Source: Chamaecyparis obtusa
Taxonomy: Eukaryota; Streptophyta; Pinopsida; Cupressales; Cupressaceae
Length of the DNA: 64,000 nt
Assembly (NCBI GenBank): GCA_027943335.1
Contig: BSBK01006750.1
Location: forward strand, 434,001-498,000
Direction: 5' to 3'
Within the stretch, counting starts at the first letter, position 1. The number at the start of each line of letters is the position of its first letter. Below, in pieces: positions 19,838 through 30,925 of the stretch. The translations under genes and the position numbers were made by a program. Below the pieces are notes generated by a model. The model saw only the letters and a program-made list of their open reading frames with translations. It was not told where the DNA came from and searched no databases.

Positions 19838-20030
19838 CACCAAGGTCTGTGATATCAACTCCACGTGATCTATCAACCTCTCTGGGGAGAGGATGTATCA
19901 ATCAATAAGAGAAGACGCACTAACCAATTTTGATTCACCAAAGCTCGTGATATCAACTCCACGTGATCTATCAACCTCTCCAGGGAGAGAATGTATCAAT
20001 CAATAAGAGAAGACGCACTAACCAAGTTGA
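19838..20030 (+). repeat. Tandem duplication, unit about 98 bp
   Basis: Two adjacent copies share CACCAA(G/A)G followed by GATATCAACTCCACGTGATC, CTATCAACCTCTC and AGAAGACGCACTAACCAA. The second copy starts at 19936, giving a period of 98. Mismatches are few, so the duplication is relatively recent within the leader. Confidence 0.85.
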
Positions 20031-20827
20031 ATGTGAAACGCACTAAGTATCCTCCCTATCTACAAGGATTCTGTCGTCAAGGAAGGATTTTGCTAGGAAT
20101 CCAATCTCTCAAGAATCACGAATAGTGTTCATAGGGCCTAATTACTATGTGAGCACAGATGTATGTTCTGAAAGAAAATCTACCAAAAGCACCCAAAAAG
20201 TAGAAAGAGGAACAATTAACGCTTAAAGCAAATATGAGATGAGTCCACAAGGTGGAACACTTAACACCTCACACAAGCTAAAAATGAGTCCACAACTTAG
20301 AAAACAAGTGAGTTCCTAAATGCACAAAAGGGTTGCCAAGTGGAACACTTAATGCTTCTCTCCTGTTGACCCCTCCCCTTTAATGTGGCGCTGACCTTGC
20401 AACCACGAGGCGGAAACGAGGGGTTGGCAGATTTAGCGAGTCCAATAACCCAAGATAGCAATCAAGATCAATCACAAGTATTCTAAGACTACTTAATGAA
20501 TCCTTAAGGGATCACAACCTAGTATCAAATTATGTAAGTGTGTAGAAATAACTCAAAAGCATGAAAATAGGCACACAAGCTTGACACACGAGAGATTTAT
20601 TTTAAGTCCAAATCGAAATGTTTTCAGAACAAGGAGAATAGCTGGTGATCCTCGCAATGTGCTTAGTAGATTTTACCTTATTTTTAGCAATTCTTGCACT
20701 TTTCCCAATCAAAACCAGCAGAGAGCAATCAAAAATAAAGAATTTCAATTGTCAAAATTAGCAGTTAGCTAAAATATAAAAATAAAATCTGATACTCTGC
20801 TCTAAAAAATCAAATGACAGTCAAAAA

Positions 20828-21055
20828 TTGGTACGAAAACTCGTACGATAGTGGGTAGGTACCTAGACGACAGTCTAGAAACTTGTACGACAGTGGGCCA
20901 ATGATGAAATGACAGTCAAAGTCTCAGACGATAATGGGTTCTGGCTGAAATGATTCTTGATCTGATAGAAACTCATATGATAGTGGGTGCAGTATCATAC
21001 GACAGTGGGTATGCTGTCATACGATGTTTGTCAGAAACTCATACGACTTTGGTAC
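20828..21055 (+). repeat. Degenerate TCGTACGA-centred repeat block, part 2
   Basis: Repeated copies such as ACTCGTACGATAGTGGGTA, ACTTGTACGACAGTGGG and ATCATACGACAGTGGGTA occur here, the same motif as at 12372-12745. This block is immediately inside the primer site of the element. Confidence 0.7.
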
Positions 21056-21150
21056 GGACAAAAAATTAAAAATCATAGTTTTGCATAGATCCCGAGAAGA
21101 AAAAGATAGAAATTGATAGAATTAAATTGGAAACCCATTTCAGAGCCCCA

Positions 21151-21162
21151 CGGTGGGCACCA
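21151..21162 (-). other. Primer binding site region of the three-LTR gypsy
   Basis: Four bases inside LTR 2 the minus strand reads TGGTGCCCACCGTGGGG, resembling the TGGCGCC-type primer sites of Tat/Athila gypsy elements. LTR 3 keeps only a fragment of the same sequence (GCGCCAAAAA on the plus strand, 22891-22900). I cannot name the tRNA with certainty. Confidence 0.65.
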
Positions 21163-21166
21163 GAAA

Positions 21167-22338
21167 TGTGTGTGTGAAAATTGTACCTGATCTGTAAACA
21201 CAACACTTCAGTAAAATATTAGAGGTTAGTGATAATCAAAATCATGCAGAATTGAAAGCTAAACTAACCAAGCGATTTACTACCTTCTAATAATTGCGAG
21301 ATTGCTGTTCTCAGATTGTAATCGAGATCAGTGACCTAGACTACACCTAAATGAAGGATTTGAATGCAATTCTAGATATGAGATATGAATGCAATTAAGC
21401 TATTTTTTTAGATTTTCTATGCAATATGAATGATAAACTGATATGCTATGAATACTATTGAAAACTGATATGAAATCTATACTAACAATGATATGCAAAA
21501 CAAGATTGATCTCACAAAGATGTTGATTCGCAAGAGCTTTGATTCCTCAGTCTCTGATTCGACAGCATAGTTGTGCAAATTTGTGGATGATTTGTGAAGA
21601 GCTGAAGCCTTAATTTATAGAAATCTCGGGCTTTGGAGGTGCATGAAAGAAATCCATAAATCACTCAAATAACTCAGGTTGATTTTTGAGTTATTTTTAA
21701 ATAACAGATAATTAACTCACAAAAACATGCAAAAGCAGAGTTCAACTCAAAATAGAGTTTAGCTTTAATTGATAATTGATAGTTATCTGCTTTTATGATT
21801 GTGCATGTTTTATTTATGAATTAATTTAATAATAAAGTGATTTATTTCCAACTTAACTGATTTTTTTGAAAATAAATAATTAATTTATGGGTTAATTAAT
21901 CATTTAATCAAACTTTTATTTAAAAACTATATTATTAAATAATGACAACATGCTTTAATTAATTAAATAAAGATTTAATCAATTATTCATAGGATATTGG
22001 ATTTATTGTCCAAATTAAATAATATAATTAATAATAGATAGAATTAAATTTAATTACATAATTAAGTGGCAAATATTAAATCTAATTAATTAAATATGAA
22101 AATATTCAATTAATCAAACTTAGGATAAAAGTGATTTATCGCCAAATAATTATTAAATTAAAGATAATTAAGATAATTAGGAATATTGTGTGGAATATTC
22201 CCCGATGCAGAATTTAAGATAATCAATTATAATTCGATGATGTTCAGATGTGCCTTAGGTTAGGACTTTGATGTCGATTTCATTCGATTTGTAGATGTAG
22301 GAGGTTAATGAACATATAGCCCATTTTGGGGTATTACA
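21167..22338 (-). repeat. LTR 2 of the three-LTR gypsy (shared middle LTR)
   Basis: It has primer-site sequence on its left and a polypurine tract on its right, so it serves as 5' LTR for the left unit and 3' LTR for the right unit. It is very similar to the other two copies along its whole length. The minus-strand TATAAATTA lies near 21611-21619. Confidence 0.9.
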
Positions 22339-22900
22339 TTTTGGCCCTCTTTGAATTACTGTGCGAAGCGCAGTAGTTCAAAGATAGTCTGTGTATGATA
22401 AAGATATGAAACTGATTCAAAAGATTAACCGATCTCAACATAGAAACTGATTGAAAGATATGGAGATATTAGGTTCTGAATGACCAAAGATAATGTTCAC
22501 TATAGTAGCGATGAACCGACGATTGCAAAAGAATGCCAAAATGCCTGATTCTGAACCTTAGGATTGATAAGAAGTGAGTGACCAGTTCTAGACTCGATTG
22601 TCTTAGCAGAACTAGCAAGTATCACATCCAAACCCTTCAGTTGTCAAAGAACCAAGGAAATAACACTAATGAACCGATGGTTACGAAAAGTTGATATAGA
22701 TTACAAGATTAAGAGAATACCAGATTGAGATGGATTGATGAATCTGATATGCCCCAAGTGATGATAGATTTGCCCCGAGCAATGAGGACTTTGATAAATC
22801 AGCAACTAGACGTGGTTGTTGTCTTGATCACTGATGAAAGATATTGATAGATCTGATCGATAGAATTTGATTTACAGACTTGAATGATGTGCGCCAAAAA
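22339..22900 (-). mobile_element. Deleted second internal region of the array
   Basis: The sequence matches 5768-6323 (polypurine tract and adjoining 3' non-coding DNA), then joins directly to primer-site sequence beside LTR 3 after GAATGATGTG. All coding sequence of this unit is missing. The junction is a single internal deletion of an otherwise full second unit. Confidence 0.82.
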
Positions 22901-24073
22901 TGTGTGTTTGAAAATTGTACCTGATCTATAAACACAACACTTCAGTAAAACATTAGAGGTTAGTGATAATCAAAATCATGCAAAATTGAAAGCTAAACTA
23001 ACCAAGCGATTTACTGCCTTCTAATAAGTGCGAGATTGATGTTCTCAGATTGTAATCGAGATCGGTGACCTAGACGACACCTAAACGAAGGATTTGAATG
23101 CAATTCTAGATATGAGATATGAATGCAATTAAGCTATTTTTTTAGATTTTCTATGCAATATGAATGATAAACTGATATGCTATGAATACTATTGAAAACT
23201 GATATGAAATCTATACTAACAATGATATGCAAAACAAGATTGATCTCACAAAGATGTTGATTCGCAAGAGCTTTGATTCCTCAGTCTCCGATTCGACAGT
23301 ATAGTTGTGCAAATTTGTGGATGATTTGTGAAGAGCTGAAGCTTTAATTTATAGAAATCTCGAGCTTTGGAGGTGCATGAAAGAAAGCCATAAATCACTC
23401 AAATAACTCAGGTTGATTTTTGAGTTATTTTTAAATAACAGATAATTAACTCACAAAAACATACAAAAGCAGAGTTCAACTCAAAATAGAGTTTAGCTTT
23501 AATTGATAATTGATAGTTATCTACTTTTATGATTGTGCATGTTTTATTTATGAATTAATTTAATAATAAAGTGATTTATTTCCAGCTTAACTGATTTTTT
23601 TGAAAATAAATAATTAATTTATGGGTTAATTAATCATTTAATCAAACTTTTATTTAAAAACTATATTATTAAATAATGACAACATGCTTTAATTAATTAA
23701 ATAAAGATTTAATCAATTATTCATAGGATATTGGATTTATTGTCAAAATTAAATAATATAATTAATAATAGATAGAATTAAATTTAATTAAACAATTAAG
23801 TGGCAAATATTAAATCTAATTAATTAAATATGAAAATATTCAATTAATCAAACTTAGGATAAAAGTGATTTATCGCCAAATAATTATTAAATTAAAGATA
23901 ATTAAGATAATTAGGAATATTGTGTGGAATATTCCCCGATGTAGAATTTAAGATAATCAATTATAATTTGATGATGTTCAGATGTGCCTTAGGTTAGGAC
24001 TTTGATGTCGATTTCATTCGATTTGTAGATGTAGGAGGTTAATGAACATATAGCCCATTTTTTGGGTATTACA
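22901..24073 (-). repeat. LTR 3 of the three-LTR gypsy (outer 5' LTR)
   Basis: Full-length copy of the same LTR ending GGGTATTACA on the plus strand, immediately followed by the target duplication GGAAC (24074-24078). Confidence 0.9.
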
Positions 24074-24078
24074 GGAAC

Positions 24079-24538
24079 ACATCCCCACTTTCACTCCCTA
24101 ATTTTCATTAAATATAGCCTGAACTCATAAAGTAATGAAGAGTTGATTGAATGCATTCATTAATTTAGGATCTAAAATACAAATGCTGGAGTCATGTAGC
24201 TGCACCCTCTATTGCAGTCTTGTGATCTCACTATAAATCTCAGAATTAATTCTACTGCCAAGTCTGATCGGAATCAGAGTATGTTAGTTTCAAGGTTTTA
24301 GAGCAATGAAAAGAAGCTTTGATAGCCTTGATTTTAAATTTTTTATTATTAATATAGAGATGCCTTATCTCTTTTTGGGTACTTTTTTTTCTGCTAATGT
24401 TTGAAAGGGCTTCAAATTTGGTTTTTTTAGATGAAATAATATAAGCATCTATTAGTTTTGAGGGGCCCTATCATAGTTCAGGTAATAATGGATTTCATTT
24501 TATTTGTTAAGAAAATGTATATACAATTTTTAAAATAT
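24079..24538. other. No gene seen; unique-looking spacer
   Basis: About 460 bases between two retroelements. I see no ORF of interest, no LTR end and no repeat beyond simple AT richness. Confidence 0.5.
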
Positions 24539-26032
24539 TGATGAGCTACAACTGATTTGAATAAACTAAATGACTTGAAGATCAGTGATTAGAGATCACC
24601 GAGTTGATGATTAGATATGTAAGATGATTAAATCAGTAATATGTTGTCATTGATGTCAACTAGTTTTGACAGTACTTATGTTGTAAGTTACAAATACCTA
24701 AACATTTGTAGAAAGGACAAAAGAGATGAAGAACAAATATATCTAGACATGAGGAAGATAGATATGATAGATGAGGATAAGGATTACTTTGGGTAACTTA
24801 CTGATGAGTTTATGACCTTATGTTATTGACTTGATTATGTTGCATTCATCTATGATGTAGAAAAGAGCAAAAATGCACAAAGCAATGCGGTCAGTTGAAG
24901 AAGCATTCTAGTATACACTGAGCAGTGTAGTGTATACCGAGTAACAGTACTAACCGAGCTTGTTTGCACTGATGCCTTTCTTTATCAACTGAGCATGAAG
25001 AAAGGAACCAAATGATCAATTTAGCCAACAAAAATTGATGATCTAGAAAGTGTATGATTTCGATGTTGAAGATAATGTTTGTTACAAAGATCTGTGGCTA
25101 ACAAAATTTGAAGAAGATCTAAAGGATGGAAAAAAAAATGTGTTACTGACACATCAACCGAGAAGGTTTAAGCAGCAAAATAAATGAAGGAGATTAAGTG
25201 GCAAAATCTGATGGATGAAAATAAAACAATTGACTTGTCTATTTAAGAGACAATGATTTCATTGTTTGTGTATGTCGGAAGATAGAATACTATAGAGATA
25301 TCACGTGAACATAGCTTCATGCATGCCTGATCATACTAGTTAAAGGAGAATTGAACTACAGAGATTATCGAGCATTAGAAAGCTATAAATAAGAGATAGT
25401 AAGTTACTGAATATTATTGAAAAGAATTGATATATTGATCAGAGGATTTGAATGAGCTTAGTAAATATCTAAACATCTGCAAAAGAAGTTGTATTGTAAT
25501 CGAATCATCTACTATTACAGTTTAACCATTGTAATGAAATAAATCTCTTAACTGAGTGGAATTCAAAGTCTTGTATGTCATTCATAGAATGTACATTGTT
25601 ATCCTGTCAACCCCATAGTGAATGTTGGTTGGACGATAACTGTTAGTGTTAAATCCTCTAACAAGGTCACACCTTACAGTGTGTTTTGTAACCTTTAATA
25701 GGGTTGGCCCTTCACCGAGCTCACTTCATAAGACTGAACAATATTTTGGGTTTTCGGTCCCACATGGTTTTTCCCTTTACAGGGTTTCCACATTAAATCT
25801 CTTGTGTTATGTGTTTCAATTGTGATGATTTTTGGTTATCATACTTTACATGTTGCATATTTGATTTGATTGGTAATCACTATAAGTTATTAATTGGTAA
25901 TCGGTAAAAGCACAGACAGTTTACTATTTTATGTTATCGAGCTGCATAAGTTTGTTTAAATTGTTTTTGGATATACATTTTGTATTTGGGACTGTGGATA
26001 ACTGATTCACCCCCCTCTCAGTTATTCTAACA
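24539..26032 (+). repeat. 5' LTR of the 24539-32409 copia
   Basis: Begins TGATGAGCTACAACTG, ends TTATTCTAACA beside the primer site ATTTGTATCAGAGC. It matches the copy at 30926-32409 throughout. Confidence 0.9.
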
Positions 26033-26034
26033 AT

Positions 26035-26046
26035 TTGTATCAGAGC
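26035..26046 (+). other. Primer binding site with one mismatch
   Basis: The sequence TTGTATCAGAGC differs at one base from the tRNA-iMet complement TGGTATCAGAGC. Confidence 0.8.
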
Positions 26047-26098
26047 ATATTGGTTGCTTGGAACAGACTTTTAAGGACTTCAACACAAAGATCACAAA

Positions 26099-26944
26099 AT
26101 GTATAAGAGGGAAGTGCCAAAGCTAAACAAGGATAACTTCACAATATGGAAAAGCCAAATGAAGTTACATATATCTGGAATTGGGAATTTGGCCCTCACT
26201 TTATTGGAGAATGGCTACCTAGCACCGCCCACAAGACCTTTGACTCTTGATCAATTAAGAGATAGACATGAGCATAATGTCGCTCTGATGGAGATTGTTG
26301 CTACTATGACAGATGCCAAATTTGAAGATGTCAAAGATTTCTCTACTACAAAAAAAAAATGTGGGATAAACTTGCTCAAGTTTATAGTGGTGATGCAAAT
26401 GTGAAAAGAGCCAGAGCTGAAAGCTTAAGAAGAAGGTTCGATGATATGAAGATGAAAGAAGGAGAAAATATTGTGCAGTATAAAAACTGAATAAAAGAGG
26501 TAGTTAATGCTATTAGAGGATCTGGTGGTGTCATTGAAGATGATATAGTGGTAAGCAAAATTCTTAGAACCTTATTACTAGTTTATGCAATCAGAATATT
26601 TGCAATACATGAAATGAGGTCTGCACGTGGTAATACTCACTCTTGATAATCTGATTGGTAAGCTAACAAATTTTGAGCTTGACAACTATGATAATAGTGT
26701 TGTACCGACTGTTGAATCTACTTTTATGTCTTCTCTGAAGATCGGTAAGTCTAGCAGTAGACATGATGATAATGATAGTAATATTGATAATGAGCTTAAT
26801 GAACTTGAAGCTCTTATGGCCAGGAGATTACCTAAAGGTAAAGGTAGATATAAGGGTAAACTACCTTTAGCATGTTTTAACTGCAAAGAAGTTGGTCATA
26901 TTGTTGCTAGATGCCCAAATAGGAAAGAAGATGATAGAAACTAA
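26099..26944 (+). pseudogene. gag: Copia gag remnant with CCHC knuckle
   Basis: The gag starts at the ATG at 26099 with KLNKDNFTIWKSQMKLHI, the usual copia N-terminal fold that recognises the particle lattice, and ends with the zinc knuckle CFNCKEVGHIVARC near 26880. There is a frameshift in a run of A bases near 26350, further frame breaks near 26620 and one stop near 26490, so no complete gag can be made. Confidence 0.87.
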
Positions 26945-27097
26945 GACCAATCTAGTGAAGGAAGCTATGGGAGGTGAAACAACAGAAGTTACTAACACTA
27001 CAACAAAGACAACTGAGACAACAATGATAAAGGTAAAAATGTATGTTACATTGCTAAAGAGAATGATACTGACACTGATTTTGATGATGACTATGAA

Positions 27098-28440
27098 GTG
27101 GTATTTGTTACAATGAAGGATGATTCTGATGAAGAAGAAAGGCATGTAGAAACAACACTAATTTCTAAAGTTAATAAAAATGATACATGGATCATTGATA
27201 GTGGCTGTACATATCACATGACCGGTGATGAAGAAAAATTTGATCATCTTGAGCAATATAATGGAGGATCTGTAAAAATGGGTAATGATACACCTTGTAT
27301 GGTTAGAGGAAAAGGATCCTTGCTAATAAATGATAAAATCAAATGTGATAATGCTTATTGGGTAGAAGGACTAAAATACAATTTGCTAAGTGTGGCACAA
27401 CTGAACAATTTAGGTCACTAAGTAGCTTTTGAGATCAAGAAGGTAAAGATATTTGATGATGGAGGAAAACTTGTTGGAACAGGAGCACAATCAAAAGGTA
27501 ACTTGTTTTATCTTAAAAATGCTGAGTTTGCCTATTTAATGATGAAAAATGAGGATGCATGGTTGTGGCATAAAAGGCTATGTCATGTGAATTTTGATAA
27601 CATGATTAAGATCAGTAAAAAGAAAAAAGTTAGAGGTCTTCCTAACTTAACAAAGCCTGATCATGTTATGTGTCATGAATGTCAGAAAGGTAAAATGAAA
27701 AAATCTAGTTTCAAAAGAAAAGATTATTCAACAAAAAAATTATTGGAGTTAGTTCACACCAACCTATGTGGTCCCATGAGAACTCAGAGTTACTATGGAG
27801 ATAGATATTTTATTCTTTTTTTTTATGATTACACTAGATTAATGACTGTCATGTTCTTAAAATAAAAATCAGAGGCATTTAAGATGTTCAAATGGTATAA
27901 AGAAAAGGTAGAGAAAGAAACTAGTAAGGAACTGAAATGCTTGAGATCTAACAGAGGTGGTGAATATATTTCTAATAAATTTAATAACTATTGTAATGAG
28001 CATGGTATAAAAAGATAGGTCTCTACACTGAGAATGCCTCAGCAGAATGGGAATGGTGAAAGGAGGAATAGGTCAATTATTGATTGCACAAGGACACTAA
28101 TGATAGAAAAGAATGTAGCTCAGACATACTAGAGAGAGGCAGTTATCACAATTGTTTATGTTTTGAACCGAGTATAGTTGAAGGACACTAATAAAACACC
28201 CTATGAGTTATGGTTTGGTCACAAACCCACTGTAAGCTACTTCAAAGTTTTTGGAAGGAAATGATTTATTCTGAAAGATTAGAAATGGAAAGTTTGACTC
28301 AAAAGGTGATGAAGGGATATTTCTTGGATATTCCACTATAAGCAAAGAATACAAGTGTCTAAATAAAGTCACTAACAAAATGATTGAAAGTGCTAATGTC
28401 AGGGTTGATGAGTTTGGTGATAAGAATGTAGAAGAAAACA
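27098..28440 (+). pseudogene. pol: Copia protease and integrase, broken
   Basis: The protease active site lies in WIIDSGCTYHMTGD near 27190. It is followed by the GAG-pre-integrase zinc-binding region (WLWHKRLCHVNFDNM and CHECQKGK), the integrase core with LCGPMRTQSYYGDRY, RSNRGGEYISN in place of the second catalytic Asp motif, and MPQQNGNGERRNR with the Glu. After about 28260 the frame decays rapidly. Stops are scattered throughout, several of them TAG. Confidence 0.88.
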
Positions 28441-28740
28441 CAAAGGAGCTGGAAGACTACAGTAGATTCACTTACATTGAATATCTAGAGTATCTATCGA
28501 AGCAGTAGACTATGTCAACTGATCAGTAGGAAAATAATGCTGAGTAATAGGAAAGAGAAAATGATGAGCAGGAAGGACCAATTGTGTAAGGAAATGTACC
28601 TACATAGGATGAACAATAGAGAAGAGACTAAGTACTGACAAGATTTGTCAGAAGACATCATCTGAGAACCAAATCATTAAAGACCAACAAGCTGGCATGA
28701 TGACAAGAAGTAAGTTGAGACAAGGTACATGCTTAGTTTG

Positions 28741-30286
28741 CTAATTTGAACTGAAAAATGTAAATGTTGCACTAAAAAATGATGAATGGATAAATGCAAT
28801 GAAAGAAGAGATAGAATAGATAGAGAAAAACAAGATATGGACTTTAGTACCTAGACCTAAAGACAAGAATGTTATCAGTACAAAATGGATTTTCAGAAAC
28901 AAACTTAATGAGAGTAGAGAGGTAAAAAGGAACAAAGCTAGACTAGTATGCAAGGGATATGCACAGGAGGAAGGAATAGATTATGGTAAAACTTTTGCAC
29001 CTGTTGCTAGACTAGAAGGAGTCAAGATGTCACTTGCATATGTTGCACTCAAAAATTTCAAAGTCTATCAAATGGATGTTAAGTCTTCTTTTCTGAATGA
29101 GATACTAGAAGAAGAAGTCTACATACACCAACTATAAGGGTTTTTTGATCTAGACAAGAAAGACATGGTATGTAGATTACATAAAGATTTATATGGGTTG
29201 AAGCAAGCACCAAGAACTTGGTATGAAAGGCTGCATACTTATTTGTTAAGTATTGGTTTTATTAGAACTAGTGAGAATACCAATCTGTATATGAAAGGAA
29301 ATTTAGATGATACTATCTTGATTGTTGAAATATTTGTGGATGATATAATTCTTAAAGGAAAAGATGATAGCTATAAATCATTTTCTGATGAGATGAGAAA
29401 ATAATTTGAAATGTCTATGCTTGGAGAGATTAAGTTCTTTCTAGGCTTACAGGCTATTCAGCAGAATGATAGAATATTCATCACATAATCCAAGTACATA
29501 AAGGAAGTATTGAAAACATTTGGCATGGAAGATACTAAACTGGTTGGAACACTGATGGTCATAGGCTGAAAAATGACTAAAGATGATGAAACTACAGAGG
29601 TAAACTAGACATTGTACAGATCCATGATTGGCAAATTAATGTATGTAGTGCATAGTCAACCAAACATTGCACATGTTGTTGGGATAGTTGCTAGATTTTT
29701 TGCAAATCCTAGGGAGTCATGCATGGTTTCTAAAAAGAGAATCTTGAGATACATGAAGAAAATAGAGGATTATGGTTTATGGTATCCAAAGGAAGGAAAG
29801 TTTGAACTCAAAGTCTACACCGATGTAGACTGGGATGGAAATATAGATGATAGAAAGAGTACAACTGGAGGAGCATTTTTCTTTGGTGAAAGATGTGTTA
29901 CTTGGACAAGTAAGAAACAACCTTGTATTTCTCAGTCCACTGTCGAAGCAGAGTATGTTGCTGCTGTTACAAACTGTTCAAATATTGCTTACATCAAGAA
30001 AGTGTTGGAAGGTATGAATGAGGTAATCACTGAGCTAGTGATTATATGTTGTGACAACACTAGTGCAATTAATATTTCAAACAATCCCGTAATGCACTCA
30101 AAGACAAAGCATATTTCTATTAAGTATCACTATTTAAGAGAACAAGTACAAGAGAAGTAAGTTAGTTTGGAGTATGTTACATCAAAGGAACAACATGCTG
30201 ATATTCTCAGAAAGTCTCTACCGAAGGAAACTTTTGAATATTTGAGGACTATACTTGGGGTCTGTCCCCTGTCTACTGATAACTAA
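28741..30286 (+). pseudogene. pol: Copia reverse transcriptase and RNase H, broken
   Basis: RT motifs in order: [56 protein letters not shown] and the catalytic VDD box (here EIFVDDIILKG, near 29340). RNase H follows with YTDVDWDGNIDDRKSTTGG, TVEAEYVAA and the KTKHISIKYHYLRE block, ending with a stop at 30284-30286. About six stops interrupt it. Confidence 0.9.
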
Positions 30287-30925
30287 TGTGATCTAGAGGT
30301 TACATTAGACTAATCTTATCTGAAGATCATTCATGTTGATGCAGCATAGTTCACACTTTGGATTCTATCTAAGGTTGTGAAAGGTTTGAGAAACTGGAAC
30401 ATATTTGTATAACAGTATACAGAGATACACAGTATGCACCGAACAATAGTGACCTGTCTACTACAGAGTTGTATGTTTTATATTGTTCTTTATAATTACT
30501 GTCAAAGGGAGAGAGATCCCAATATGAAACAAGGAAGAGAAGGAGAGAGATCTGAAATGAAAGGGAGAGAAATTCAATAAAATATTTGATAAACAAAGGG
30601 AGAGAGATCTTATGGACTGAGATGATGATACATCTATCTAAGGGAGAGATAAACTAAAGAAGTCAGGAAGAGCATTCAAGACTTGTTGTTGAGAACATAA
30701 GGAATCTGAGAAGGAGCTGAAAAGATCAAATCTACAGAATAAATTTTGCATGAACAACATTATTTGTGCAAATGTTGTGTAACGTAGTAATTAAACACAT
30801 TAAATCAAGCTAGGGAGAGTGCACTAAGTTACAACATTTGTTTGTATAGTTGTGGAATACATGTTTGGTATGTGTATGGTATATTTCATATTGCTTGTGT
30901 TTCCATCAATGCCAACGGGAGAGAT
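30287..30925 (+). other. 3' internal non-coding region with repeated purine tracts
   Basis: GGGAGAGA-type tracts recur at about 30508, 30540, 30565, 30600, 30645 and 30815, and again as AACGGGAGAGAT immediately before the 3' LTR. Only the last is positioned as the polypurine tract. Repeated copies of this tract are a known Sirevirus feature. Confidence 0.7.

Larger units (their letters stand above)
19237..21148 (-). other. Leader of the three-LTR gypsy, outer part
   Basis: This stretch lies between the primer site and the chromovirus insertion. I see no long ORF. It contains a tandem duplication (19838-20030) and the second block of the TCGTACGA-type repeat (20828-21055). It continues at 12876 once the chromovirus is removed. 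Confidence 0.6.
4595..24073 (-). mobile_element. Large three-LTR Ty3/gypsy array (Tat/Athila-like), one insertion
   Basis: Three copies of one roughly 1.17-kb LTR lie in the same orientation (4595-5767, 21167-22338, 22901-24073). The outer ends are flanked by the same five bases, GGAAC, at 4590-4594 and 24074-24078, so the whole block descends from a single integration. Between the first two LTRs lies a long internal region (integrase, a long ORF1 and a leader) into which a chromovirus has inserted at 12882-19231. Between the second and third LTRs only about 560 bp of 3' internal sequence remains. A polypurine tract beside LTR1 and LTR2 and primer-site sequence beside LTR2 and LTR3 set the minus-strand direction. 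No gag zinc knuckle, protease or RT was found. Confidence 0.88.
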
